Source: Flavobacteriales bacterium (lineage in GTDB: Bacteria; Bacteroidota; Bacteroidia; Flavobacteriales_E; Vicingaceae). From it: 64,000 nt of DNA. The DNA is taken from NCBI GenBank assembly GCA_020635825.1, contig JACJZA010000013.1:35497-99496 (forward strand). The letters run 5' to 3'. The notes beneath the pieces are model-generated. The model was not told the DNA's origin and ran no database searches. It saw only the letters and a list, made by a program, of their open reading frames with translations. Below, one piece after another: positions 7,293 through 15,639 of this stretch. Position 1 is the stretch's first letter, and every line of letters begins with the position of its first letter. A program made the translations under genes and the position numbers.

Positions 7293-7728
7293 GCAAAGAC
7301 CAAATTCCAAAAGGATAGATTAAAAGTTTTATTATTAGTAGCCACTCCATCTTTTCACTTTTTTTAAGAAACAATTTGTATATCAAATAAAAATTAAGAC
7401 ATATAGAAATAGGGAAAATAATGAGATTTAAATACATTACTATTTCATAAATATGAAATATTGCAAAAAAAAGTCGAGCACCAAACGATATTGATAAAAA
7501 CATTACTGCACCGTCTATTATTAATAGTATAAGTGGAATTAAATAATTCAATCTAATAATTGTCTTTTTATCACCCCTTTCATTTAGAATACATTTCTTA
7601 TTCAAAAAAGTAAACCATATCCATAGTGAAAACAAATAGATAATTAAAAAATCATCTAATCCCCAATAGAAAAACAATAGATTAATTATAAAAACAATAC
7701 TAAAAACTATTTTATTAAGTAGATTCAA
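7252..7728 (-). CDS. Hypothetical integral membrane protein with a chimeric C-terminus
   Basis: A 158-residue protein with about four hydrophobic segments (near 6-24, 25-42, 61-85 and 92-120) and no recognised domain. It is the last gene of a minus-strand run after lptB, with a 3-base gap. The final 14 or so codons are read from the antisense strand of the recJ 3' remnant, so the original C-terminus was probably lost and this tail acquired when that end was rearranged. The A+T content and Ile/Leu/Phe richness are consistent with a poorly constrained protein. It may be decaying. Confidence 0.55.
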   Translation of the reverse strand: MNLLNKIVFSIVFIINLLFFYWGLDDFLIIYLFSLWIWFTFLNKKCILNERGDKKTIIRLNYLIPLILLIIDGAVMFLSISFGARLFFAIFHIYEIVMYLNLIIFPISICLNFYLIYKLFLKKSEKMEWLLIIKLLIYPFGIWSLPEPSNPLDSTESW

Positions 7729-7731
7729 AAT

Positions 7732-8463
7732 TTAGATTTTCCTTTTCAACTCAAAGTGTTTTCCTAGATACACTCTACGTACTTGCTCGTCATTAGCTAA
7801 ATCTTCGGCGGTACCCGCTTTAAGTATGCTTCCCTCAAACAATAAATAAGCTCTATCAGTAATACTTAAGGTTTCTTGTACATTGTGGTCGGTAATTAAA
7901 ATACCAATGTTTTTGTGTTTTAATTTGGCTACTATGCTTTGTATATCTTCCACCGCAATAGGGTCAACTCCAGCAAATGGTTCATCCAACAAAATAAAAC
8001 TTGGATTAGAGGCTAAAGCACGTGCTATTTCAGTTCTTCGTTTCTCTCCACCACTCAAATTATGTCCTAAATTTTTACGCACATGATTCAAACTAAATTC
8101 ATCCAACAGTTCTTCTAATCGTTCTTTTTGCTCTTGTTTGGTCAAGGGCATCATTTCCAAAATAGCAGCAATGTTATCTTCTACACTCAACTTTCTAAAA
8201 ACAGATACCTCTTGTGGTAAATAGCCAATTCCCATTTTAGCACGCTTGTACATTGGAGCATTGGTAATTTCTTTATCGTCTAAAAAAACTTTTCCTTCGT
8301 TAGGTTTTATCAAGCCCACAATCATGTAAAAAGAAGTCGTTTTTCCTGCTCCATTAGGACCAAGTAAACCAACAATCTCTCCTTGTTTTACATCAATAGA
8401 AACACCTTTTACAACCTCTCTTTTTCCGTAACGTTTTTTTATGTCCTCGGCTCTAAGTATCAT
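7732..8463 (-). CDS. lptB: LPS export ABC transporter ATP-binding protein LptB
   Basis: A 243-residue ABC ATPase that powers extraction of lipopolysaccharide from the inner membrane through LptFG. Walker A GPNGAGKT is at 35-42, the Q-loop YLPQE at 81-85, the signature LSGGEKRR at 136-143, Walker B ILLDEP at 157-162 and the switch His in TDHN at 193. The LptB-type GPNGAGKTTSFYMIVGL and LSGGEKRRTEIARAL distinguish it from other ABC ATPases. It lies 36 bases after tatC, the usual neighbour in this phylum. Confidence 0.93.
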   Translation of the reverse strand: MILRAEDIKKRYGKREVVKGVSIDVKQGEIVGLLGPNGAGKTTSFYMIVGLIKPNEGKVFLDDKEITNAPMYKRAKMGIGYLPQEVSVFRKLSVEDNIAAILEMMPLTKQEQKERLEELLDEFSLNHVRKNLGHNLSGGEKRRTEIARALASNPSFILLDEPFAGVDPIAVEDIQSIVAKLKHKNIGILITDHNVQETLSITDRAYLLFEGSILKAGTAEDLANDEQVRRVYLGKHFELKRKI

Positions 8464-8499
8464 TAGTTAAAAATAAAGATAATTGCTAAAATAACGTGG

Positions 8500-9306
8500 T
8501 TATTGGTTTTTAATTACTCTTTTGGAAACAAAAATGCTGAATTCATATAACAACAAAAGAGGTATGGCCATTAACACCTGACTAGATACATCGGGAGGGG
8601 TAATAATGGCAGACAATATCAACACGATAACAATAGCATGCTTACGATATTTTCTCATAAACTCTGGCGTTATCAAACCTACTTTGGATAAAAAATAAAT
8701 GATGAGTGGTAATTGAAAAACCAATCCACAAGCCAATGTAATTGTGGTTACCGTAGATATAAATGAACTCAAACTAATTTGGTTATAAACCAGTTCACTC
8801 ACCTTATAATTCCCTAAAAATTGAACCGATAAAGGGGAAATAAAGTAATAACCAAATAAAATTCCAACCGCAAATAAAACCGAACCAGAGAAGATTAATC
8901 CTCTTGCATATTTACGTTCTTTTTCGGCAAGTGCCGGACTAATAAATCTCCAAATTTCAAAAAGGATGTAAGGAAAAGCAATGATGATTCCACCTATAAT
9001 GGAAACAATAATATGCATCGTAAACTGACCACTCATGGTAATATTGATTAAGTTAAAATCAATATCTTCCATACATAAAGCATCTCCTCTTCCTAGCCAA
9101 TGTGAAATTTTACAAAACAGTTGATAAGTCCAGAAATCAGCATTTTTCTGTGCTAAAATAATCTTATCAAATACAAAAGATTTAAACGCAAAAATGAGAA
9201 TGGTAAAAACCCCAATTGCAATACTAGCACGAACCAAATGCCACCTCAACACCTCTAGGTGTTCTAAAAATGACATATCCCCTCTATTTTTTTCTTCTGA
9301 ACTCAT
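8500..9306 (-). CDS. tatC: Sec-independent protein translocase TatC
   Basis: A 268-residue polytopic protein with six predicted membrane segments. It begins with the TatC hallmark MSFLEHLEVLRWHLVRA near residue 11, and has FEIWRFISPALAEKERKYA near 120 and YRKHAIVIVLILSAIITPPD near 220. TatC is the receptor for twin-arginine signal peptides of folded exported proteins. A loop between the first two membrane segments contains two Cys and is longer than in E. coli, which I have seen as normal for this phylum. It is in a minus-strand run with manC upstream and lptB downstream. No tatA is present in the window. Confidence 0.95.
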   Translation of the reverse strand: MSSEEKNRGDMSFLEHLEVLRWHLVRASIAIGVFTILIFAFKSFVFDKIILAQKNADFWTYQLFCKISHWLGRGDALCMEDIDFNLINITMSGQFTMHIIVSIIGGIIIAFPYILFEIWRFISPALAEKERKYARGLIFSGSVLFAVGILFGYYFISPLSVQFLGNYKVSELVYNQISLSSFISTVTTITLACGLVFQLPLIIYFLSKVGLITPEFMRKYRKHAIVIVLILSAIITPPDVSSQVLMAIPLLLLYEFSIFVSKRVIKNQ

Positions 9307-9350
9307 TGGGGTACAAATGTAATAAAGTTCAAGTAAGGAAGACTATTTGA

Positions 9351-10439
9351 CTAATAGTACTTTTCGTCCTTACTTATTTTGATATCGTTAACAAATTGCT
9401 TGATTTTTTGCTCATCTTGTTTTTTACAAACCAACAAAACATCATTTGTATCAACTACAATGTAATCATCAAGCCCTTGTAACACTACTAATTTATCTTT
9501 AGGGACATTCACAATATTATTTGCAGAGTCGTACATCATTACTTCTTTTCCAACAATGGCGTTATTGTGATTGTCATGTTCTAAGTGTGTATAAATAGAA
9601 CCCCATGTTCCTAAATCTGACCAACCAATATCTGCACTAATTACAAAAACATTGGTTGATTTCTCCATAATTCCGTAATCAATGGAAATATTTTTACAAG
9701 TAGAATAAGCATTTTTAATAAAGTCGCCTTCAGCATCAGTATTGTATTTCCCTACACCTTCTTTAAAAATAGAATTCATATTGGGTAATAAATTTTCAAA
9801 TGCTTTATTTATGCTCTTCAAACTCCATATAAACATTCCAGAATTCCAACTAAATTCTCCGCTTGCAACAAACTGTTGTGCCAATTCTAAGTTAGGTTTC
9901 TCAGTAAAAGTTTTAACCTTTTTAATGTCATCATTATGAGAAGCATGATTACTATCAAACTGAATATAACCATAACCGGTATCAGGTCGGCTAGGAGTTA
10001 TCCCCAAAGTAACCAAACAATCATTTTTTGCTGTAAAGTCAAGAGCCATATTAATCACTCTAACAAACTCTTCTTCCTTTAAAATAAGATGATCTGCAGG
10101 AGCTACCACAATATTTGCTTCTGGGTTTTTTTCAGCTATTTTGTAATTAGCATAAGCAATACATGGAGCTGTATTTCTTCTACTTGGTTCGCAAATTACC
10201 TGTTCTTTAGTAATTCCTGGTAATTGTTCCAATATTAAATCTTCATAGATTTCATTGGTAACAATGTAAATATTTTCCTCAGGACAAATTCTTTTTAATC
10301 TGCTGTATGTTTGCTGAATCAATGTTTGTCCTGTACCAAGTATGTCAAGGAATTGTTTGGGGTGCTGGGTTCTACTCATTGGCCAGAATCTACTACCAAT
10401 TCCACCGGCCATTATCACACAATAATTATTTTTATTCAA
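9351..10439 (-). CDS. manC: Mannose-1-phosphate guanylyltransferase
   Basis: A 362-residue nucleotidyltransferase that makes GDP-mannose from mannose 1-phosphate and GTP. The N-terminal motif MAGGIGSRFWPMSRTQHPKQ (10-29) is diagnostic; EPSRRNTAPCIAY near 82, FTEKPN near 179 and WNSGMFIWS near 200 follow. It has the pyrophosphorylase domain only; the C-terminal isomerase (cupin) domain of the longer bifunctional enzymes is absent, as in many Bacteroidota. It supplies activated mannose or fucose for surface glycans. It lies 11 bases after the aminotransferase gene. Confidence 0.95.
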   Translation of the reverse strand: MNKNNYCVIMAGGIGSRFWPMSRTQHPKQFLDILGTGQTLIQQTYSRLKRICPEENIYIVTNEIYEDLILEQLPGITKEQVICEPSRRNTAPCIAYANYKIAEKNPEANIVVAPADHLILKEEEFVRVINMALDFTAKNDCLVTLGITPSRPDTGYGYIQFDSNHASHNDDIKKVKTFTEKPNLELAQQFVASGEFSWNSGMFIWSLKSINKAFENLLPNMNSIFKEGVGKYNTDAEGDFIKNAYSTCKNISIDYGIMEKSTNVFVISADIGWSDLGTWGSIYTHLEHDNHNNAIVGKEVMMYDSANNIVNVPKDKLVVLQGLDDYIVVDTNDVLLVCKKQDEQKIKQFVNDIKISKDEKYY

Positions 10440-10450
10440 ACCGTTTCTTT

Positions 10451-11740
10451 TTAATTTAATTTACTCAAGGCAGCTTTTAATTGCCCAAATAAGGTATCTA
10501 TTTCTTCAGCAACAGAAGTTCCTACCGATAAACGATACCAAGTTGAATCTTTATCTGCACCAAAAGCATTAAAAGGAACGATGGCTAATTTTGCCTCATC
10601 TAAAAGGTACTGAGTTACATCAGCAGTATTTTCTAATAAAGTACCGTTTTCTGTTCTTTTACCAACCAAATTAAAATTAACGGTTAGATAAATAGCTGCC
10701 TCAGGAATAATTACATCTACATCAAATCCTTCATCTTTTAAATCTTTCATTCCTTTGTAAAATGCTTGTAACCTTTGGTTAATATCACTTTTAAAAGAAG
10801 CAAGATAAGTATCAATTGCTTTATCGTTCATTAAATAGTTGGCAGAGGCTACTTGCTCGGCTTTTGGCGACCAAGCACCAACATGACTCAAAATCGATTT
10901 CATTTTATCGATGATTTTTTGGGGACCGAATGCCCAACCAACTCTAACTCCAGTTGCAGCAAATGCTTTTGAAATACCATCAATATAGATAGTGTAATTT
11001 TTCATATCAGGGCACAAAGTAACTGGATCAACATGTCTTGTTTCTCCATGAGTGAGCACCCAATAAATTTGATCATATAATAAATAAACCGGCTTTCTTG
11101 AGTCACCACGTTTTTTGTTTTCTTCAATGATTAAATCACAAATATCTTTTAACCCTTTTTCTGTAAATGTAGTTCCCGTAGGGTTTAAAGGAGAACAAAC
11201 AGCCACCATAGTTGCTTCGCTGATGTAGGGTTTTAACTCTTCAGCAGTTGGCATAAATTTATTCTCAGGGGTTGTTTGCACTAATATTTGTTGACCTCTT
11301 GACAAGTGCGTATAATGGTTATTATTCCATGATGGAACCGGGAACAACACTTTATCTTGAGGATCTATTAACGTTTGATAAACAGCATAAATTAAAGGTC
11401 TAGCTCCACCAGAAATCAATATTTGATTAGCATTGTATTCTAATCCTTCTCTTGTATGAAGAAAACGAGATACTGCCTCTCTTAATTCTTGGATACCATT
11501 TGCTGGTGGATAATTGGTTTCATCGTTTTGATAAGCTTTAATAATTTCATCCTTTAATTCTGAAGGAATTGGAAATATCTTTGAGTTAAAATCACCAATT
11601 GTTAAGTTGTAAATTTTTTCGCCTTGAGCCATCTTGGCTTTTACTTCTCCGGCTAACTTAATAATCTCTGAACCAATTAGGTTTTCAGCCATTTCTGACA
11701 CTTTCTGATTTACAATTGGGGCATGTAACGACGTATCCAT
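10451..11740 (-). CDS. PLP-dependent aminotransferase, class I/II (aspartate aminotransferase-like)
   Basis: A 429-residue fold-type I aminotransferase. The PLP Schiff-base lysine is K258 in YIDGISKAFAATGVRVGWA, with the phosphate-binding Arg 266, and CSPLNPTGT (Asn 186) and LYDQIY (Asp 223, Tyr 226) complete the cofactor site; SGGARPLIYAV near 110 is the glycine-rich loop. The substrate is probably aspartate or another amino acid, but I cannot decide from sequence. It is first in a minus-strand run with manC. Confidence 0.9.
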   Translation of the reverse strand: MDTSLHAPIVNQKVSEMAENLIGSEIIKLAGEVKAKMAQGEKIYNLTIGDFNSKIFPIPSELKDEIIKAYQNDETNYPPANGIQELREAVSRFLHTREGLEYNANQILISGGARPLIYAVYQTLIDPQDKVLFPVPSWNNNHYTHLSRGQQILVQTTPENKFMPTAEELKPYISEATMVAVCSPLNPTGTTFTEKGLKDICDLIIEENKKRGDSRKPVYLLYDQIYWVLTHGETRHVDPVTLCPDMKNYTIYIDGISKAFAATGVRVGWAFGPQKIIDKMKSILSHVGAWSPKAEQVASANYLMNDKAIDTYLASFKSDINQRLQAFYKGMKDLKDEGFDVDVIIPEAAIYLTVNFNLVGKRTENGTLLENTADVTQYLLDEAKLAIVPFNAFGADKDSTWYRLSVGTSVAEEIDTLFGQLKAALSKLN

Positions 11741-11763
11741 AATTTTTGTTTTTTCGTGTAAGG

Positions 11764-11791
11764 CGAAATTAATAAAAACACTTTAGTCAAA
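11764..11791 (-). promoter_or_regulatory. Possible promoter of the aminotransferase gene
   Basis: On the minus strand TTTG (11791-11788) is followed after 16 bases by TAATTTCG (11771-11764), one base off the TAnnTTTG consensus. It lies 23 bases before the ATG at 11740. The spacer is slightly short, so this is a tentative call. Confidence 0.4.
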
Positions 11792-11815
11792 TCTTGTTTT
11801 TAAGTGTGTTAGTTA

Positions 11816-12412
11816 TTAACAATCATGTTGATGAACCTCAGCGATTCCATGTACTAAATATTGTTTTTTTGAATGAACATCTGTACACAAAAAACGTGTT
11901 CTCCTTTTCTCTCCTTTTACAAACTTTCTATTTTGATTGATGGAAAAAATAGCCCCTTGTGGTAATTCGTTTAAATAAATAGTATTGGAAGGAGGACTAT
12001 ATTGATTGAGAACTTTCATCAACTCAACATCTCTCACTGATGAAGCTGCTGGATTTTTTGCATGATTTTCTAACACTTCATAAATATCTTTTGGAAAAAT
12101 ATTTTTTTGCAATAATTCATTTAATAATTCAGAAAATTGGTTTTTCCATTCTTTTCCATGGGGTTTTACTCTTCTTTTATGTTTTTTATGAATCAATAAA
12201 TGAGCAAATTCGTGTGTCAACGTAATTAAAAACGAATAGGGATTTAAATTTCCATTCACAGAAATTTGAGGTCGCTCAAATAAATTTCCAGCTCGAAAAT
12301 CGCCTAATTTAGAACTGCGTTTTTTAGTAATTTTTATGGTAAATGAATAGGGTTGAAACCAATTTTGAAGGATAGGAATGGCTTGCTCAGGGATATAATC
12401 GAATACTTTCAT
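11816..12412 (-). CDS. SprT-like zinc metallopeptidase domain protein
   Basis: A 198-residue protein. The zinc motif is HEFAHL (His 67, Glu 68, His 71) followed by HGKEW (His 85), which is the HExxH...HGxxW arrangement of the SprT/Spartan family. The family is linked to removal of DNA-protein crosslinks in eukaryotes and is poorly understood in bacteria. The C-terminal zinc ribbon of SprT is not evident; there is one Cys in RFLCTDVHSKKQY and one at the end. Its ATG overlaps the feoB stop (TAATG), so it is translated with the iron-transport operon. Whether that has meaning is unknown. Confidence 0.85.
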   Translation of the reverse strand: MKVFDYIPEQAIPILQNWFQPYSFTIKITKKRSSKLGDFRAGNLFERPQISVNGNLNPYSFLITLTHEFAHLLIHKKHKRRVKPHGKEWKNQFSELLNELLQKNIFPKDIYEVLENHAKNPAASSVRDVELMKVLNQYSPPSNTIYLNELPQGAIFSINQNRKFVKGEKRRTRFLCTDVHSKKQYLVHGIAEVHQHDC

Positions 12413-14322
12413 TAGGAGAAAATAGTGTAAACAATTAAACTAGAAAAATAGGCTAACAATCCCATATAAACTACTTGGATAATCGGCCATTTAATAGAGT
12501 TTGTTTCTCGGTAAACTACGGCTAAAGTTGCCATACATTGCATGGCAAAAGCGTAAAAAATTAATAGCGAATAAGTAGTTGCTTTTGTATACAATTTTCC
12601 ACCTGTGTTTGGGTTTTTGGCTTGCATCATTTTTTGTCGAATAGTAGTAGTATTATCTTCATCTCCAACACTATACAAAGTTGCCATAGTTCCAACAAAA
12701 ACTTCACGAGCAGCAAATGAAGTAACCAAAGAAATTCCTATTTTCCAATCAAATCCTAATGGTTTTATAACTGGTTCTATTGTTTTACCAATTATTCCTG
12801 CATAAGATGCTTCCAGTTTCTCTGATGCTTCTTGACTTTGTAGTTCTTCAGAATTATCTGATTGTTCAATGTTAGCATATTTAACTTCAATTTTTTCAAA
12901 TTCATCTGAAGGTCCATAAGAAGAAAGTCCCCACAGAATAATAGAAATAGCGATAATTATTTTACCGGCATCAAACAAAAACACTTTTACTTTTCCAATA
13001 ATTTCAATTCCTACACTTTTCCATCTAGGCATTCTATAAATTGGCATTTCTAACATAAATGAGCTTTTCTCTTTCGATTTAATCAACATTTTCATCACCC
13101 ATGCAGATAACAAAGCTGCAACAAACCCAATTAAATAAAGCCCCATCATTAAAACACCTTGTACATTAAAAATACCCCATGAACTTTCCTTAGGGATAAC
13201 CAATGCTATCAATAAAGTATATACAGGAATTCTAGCAGAACAACTTATCAGCGGAGCAACCATAATAGTAATCAGCCTTTCTTTCACATTGCTTATGGTG
13301 CGAGCACCCATTATTGCAGGAACAGCACAAGCAGTACTGCTTAATAAAGGAATAATGGATTTACCATTTAACCCAAAACTTCTTAAAATCCTGTCCATTA
13401 AAAAACTTACTCGTGCCATGTAGCCTGTATCTTCCAAAATAATAATAAAGGCAAACAACATGGTAATTTGAGGAACAAACACTACAATTCCTCCCAATCC
13501 GGCTATGATACCATTTACGATTAAATCATTCAACATCCCATCGGGTAACGCATTACCTAATTTTTCACCAAGAAATAAAAACCCATTTTCTATTAATTCC
13601 ATCGGGTAACTTGCCCATGAAAAAATAGCTTGAAAAATTAAAAACAAAAGCGTCAAAAATATAAGATATCCGTACACTTTATGGGTTAAAATATTATCAA
13701 TTTTTCGAGTTAATATTGCCAATTTATCTTCTCCATTTACAATCAAACATTCATTTACTATTTGATTAATTTTATTGTAACGAAGCATTGTTTCATCAAT
13801 CACATTTGATGATGTCTTTTGCTCAATAAATTTTGTTGATTTGGATTGATAATTTGCAATCGCATATTTCAATTCCTCAATTCCTTTACCGATTCTAGAA
13901 TTGAGAGGAATTACAGGAATTCCCAACAGCATAGAAAGTTTTTGGACTTTAATTTCATGATTGTTGCGTTGGAGCAAATCCATCATATTTAACACCAACA
14001 CCACTTTTTTACCTAAATCAATAATTTGAGTAAGCAATAATAAATTTCTTTTCAAATTAGTTGCATCAGCAACAACCACTATTATTTCATCACCAGTAGC
14101 TTTTTCAACATATTCTTGAGTTACCTTTTCATCTTCTGAGTTTGCTGACAAACTATAAGTTCCTGGTAAGTCAATTATTTTAACCTTATTATTTTTAATA
14201 GAAAAAGACCCTGATTTTTTATCGACAGTTACACCCGGGAAATTGCCCACTTTTTGATTTAAACCGGTTAAAGCATTAAATAATGAACTTTTTCCTGTAT
14301 TGGGATTCCCTACCAATAACAC
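12412..14322 (-). CDS. feoB: Ferrous iron transport protein B
   Basis: A protein of at least 636 residues: an N-terminal G domain (G1 GNPNTGKS, NFPGVTVDKKSG as switch I, G3 DLPGTYSL, G4 NMMD), then two FeoB gate domains with about eight membrane segments and the conserved Cys in SSTACAVPAIMGAR and SCSARIPVYTLL. It imports Fe(II) across the inner membrane. The listed start is the GTG at 14322, which leaves only four residues before G1. The frame is open to CTG 14355-14353 or ATT 14361-14359, adding about 11 to 13 residues (SKEEVHKETK). No ATG is available. It lies just after feoA and overlaps the sprT-like gene. Confidence 0.95.
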   Translation of the reverse strand: MLLVGNPNTGKSSLFNALTGLNQKVGNFPGVTVDKKSGSFSIKNNKVKIIDLPGTYSLSANSEDEKVTQEYVEKATGDEIIVVVADATNLKRNLLLLTQIIDLGKKVVLVLNMMDLLQRNNHEIKVQKLSMLLGIPVIPLNSRIGKGIEELKYAIANYQSKSTKFIEQKTSSNVIDETMLRYNKINQIVNECLIVNGEDKLAILTRKIDNILTHKVYGYLIFLTLLFLIFQAIFSWASYPMELIENGFLFLGEKLGNALPDGMLNDLIVNGIIAGLGGIVVFVPQITMLFAFIIILEDTGYMARVSFLMDRILRSFGLNGKSIIPLLSSTACAVPAIMGARTISNVKERLITIMVAPLISCSARIPVYTLLIALVIPKESSWGIFNVQGVLMMGLYLIGFVAALLSAWVMKMLIKSKEKSSFMLEMPIYRMPRWKSVGIEIIGKVKVFLFDAGKIIIAISIILWGLSSYGPSDEFEKIEVKYANIEQSDNSEELQSQEASEKLEASYAGIIGKTIEPVIKPLGFDWKIGISLVTSFAAREVFVGTMATLYSVGDEDNTTTIRQKMMQAKNPNTGGKLYTKATTYSLLIFYAFAMQCMATLAVVYRETNSIKWPIIQVVYMGLLAYFSSLIVYTIFS

Positions 14323-14356
14323 TTTAGTTTCTTTATGTACCTCTTCTTTGCTCAGT

Positions 14357-14587
14357 TTAATTTATTTTAGATATTTCAATTTTTTGAGCATCGGACTTAC
14401 GGATACTAATGTAATTGGTTCCGGAAGTAATTAATATCGGATCTTTTAAAGGAGCAATTCTTTCTACTGAAATTTCCTCACCCAAAATAAAACCCATGGT
14501 CAACATCTGCAAAGCCAAATTTTCATCTTTGATTTGCCTAATGATTCCTTTTTCTTTCTCCTTTAAATTATCTAATGTTACTTCCAT
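14357..14587 (-). CDS. feoA: Ferrous iron transport protein A
   Basis: A 76-residue SH3-like FeoA: LDNLKEKEKGIIRQIKDENLALQMLTMGFILGEEISVERIAPLKDPILI contains the family pattern, the MGF..G turn followed by a basic and Pro-rich strand. FeoA is a small cytoplasmic protein needed for FeoB activity. It is first in the feoA-feoB-sprT run, behind a consensus promoter and palindromic operator immediately upstream. Confidence 0.93.
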   Translation of the reverse strand: MEVTLDNLKEKEKGIIRQIKDENLALQMLTMGFILGEEISVERIAPLKDPILITSGTNYISIRKSDAQKIEISKIN

Positions 14588-14592
14588 AAAGC

Positions 14593-14613
14593 TATTTAGA
14601 ATTAATCTAAATA
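14593..14613 (-). promoter_or_regulatory. Palindromic operator at the feoA start (DtxR/IdeR or Fur-like)
   Basis: TATTTAGA and TCTAAATA form a perfect inverted repeat of 8 bases each around ATTAA. The palindrome ends 6 bases before the feoA start codon and covers the expected transcription start of the consensus promoter next to it. Its form resembles metal-dependent repressor boxes of the DtxR/IdeR/MntR type (TTAGGnnnnnCCTAA) more than a Fur box. Which repressor binds is inference. Confidence 0.72.
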
Positions 14614-14618
14614 AGCTT

Positions 14619-14649
14619 CAAAAGTAGGTGATTTTTTCTATTAATTCAA
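14619..14649 (-). promoter_or_regulatory. feoAB promoter
   Basis: On the minus strand TTG (14649-14647) is followed after 20 bases by TACTTTTG (14626-14619), an exact match to the Bacteroidota -33/-7 arrangement. Transcription should start near 14612, inside the palindrome. Confidence 0.75.
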
Positions 14650-14672
14650 TGATAAATATCAGAAAGGTGCTA

Positions 14673-14813
14673 TTAAACTCTTTTTGATTCAGTTTGATTA
14701 TGATGACTCCACTTAGGACATGTGTTACACCTGTTTTTCTTTCTTAAAAAACAGGACGATAAAACTAGCATTAAAATAAATAAAGTTATAAGATACAATC
14801 GTTTGTTCATCAT
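14673..14813 (-). CDS. Small Cys-rich lipoprotein (46 residues)
   Basis: A short frame, ATG ATG at 14813-14808 to TAA at 14675-14673. It encodes a signal peptide with a lipobox (ILMLVLSSC, Cys at residue 21), a basic stretch FLRKKNR and CNTCPKWSHHN, then a polar tail. The CxxCPKWS block with two following His looks like a small metal site or redox motif. I recall similar tiny lipoproteins in this phylum but cannot name a family. It lies upstream of feoA in the same direction but ahead of the feoA promoter, so it is a separate unit that may still be functionally linked to iron. The recognised lipobox supports a real gene. Confidence 0.65.
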   Translation of the reverse strand: MMNKRLYLITLFILMLVLSSCFLRKKNRCNTCPKWSHHNQTESKRV

Positions 14814-14848
14814 ACTCCAAAGGTAAAAAATATATATCAAAGACGTGC

Positions 14849-14880
14849 TTTAATATTTCAACAAGAATTATTTACTTTTA
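14849..14880 (+). promoter_or_regulatory. Probable promoter of mlaE-mlaF
   Basis: TTTA at 14849-14852, a 20-base spacer and TACTTTTA at 14873-14880. Each half is one base away from the Bacteroidota consensus. The element ends 15 bases before the mlaE ATG. Confidence 0.5.
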
Positions 14881-14895
14881 TAGCTTGAAAAGATT

Positions 14896-15639
14896 ATGTT
14901 AAAAGCATTTCACAACATAGGAAAGTATTTTATGCTCTTAAACAGAGTATTTAAAAGACCTGATAATTACAAATTATATAGAAGGCAGATTGCTCATGAA
15001 ATGATGAGTTTAGGGATAGGCTCTTTGGGACTTATTTCCATTATTTCAATTTTTATGGGTGCTGTTGTTACCATCCAAACTGCATCAAACATTGATAGCC
15101 CATTAATACCAGCATACGCAATTGGTTACGCAACAAGACAATCTTTTATTTTAGAATTAGCACCTACTGTAATGTGTTTAATTCTTGCAGGTAAAATTGG
15201 CTCTAACATAGCTTCTGAAATAGGCACAATGAGAATTTCTGAACAAATTGACGCGCTTGAAATTATGGGTGTTAATTCAGCATCTTATTTGATTTTTCCA
15301 AAAATTATTGCTGCGTTATTAATTGTTCCTGTAATTATTATTTACAGTATGTTTTTAGGGATGTTAGGTGGATATATAGTAGCTGCTTACTCAAACTTTA
15401 CTACAGTTAATAATTACATTTTAGGAATCAGATGGTCTTTTGATGCATTTGGGGTTATATATGCTCTTATTAAAACTTTATTTTTTGCATTTATTATTAC
15501 AAGTGTACCTGCGTTTTATGGTTATTATACTCGAGGCGGAGCGCTAGAAATTGGTCGTTCAAGTACAAAGTCTGTTGTTTATAGTAGTATTTGTATTCTA
15601 ATTATCAACTATATTCTAACTCAATTACTATTAATATAA
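14896..15639 (+). CDS. mlaE: MlaE-family lipid ABC transporter permease
   Basis: A 247-residue permease of the MlaE/YrbE family with five or so membrane segments. The family core ELAPTVMCLILAGKIGSNIASEIGTMRISEQIDALEIMGVNSASYLIFPKI lies at about 92-145. MlaE with the ATPase MlaF moves phospholipids between inner and outer membrane to keep outer-membrane asymmetry. mlaF starts directly after its stop. The substrate-binding MCE protein (MlaD) is not next to these two and must be elsewhere. Confidence 0.92.
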   Translation: MLKAFHNIGKYFMLLNRVFKRPDNYKLYRRQIAHEMMSLGIGSLGLISIISIFMGAVVTIQTASNIDSPLIPAYAIGYATRQSFILELAPTVMCLILAGKIGSNIASEIGTMRISEQIDALEIMGVNSASYLIFPKIIAALLIVPVIIIYSMFLGMLGGYIVAAYSNFTTVNNYILGIRWSFDAFGVIYALIKTLFFAFIITSVPAFYGYYTRGGALEIGRSSTKSVVYSSICILIINYILTQLLLI

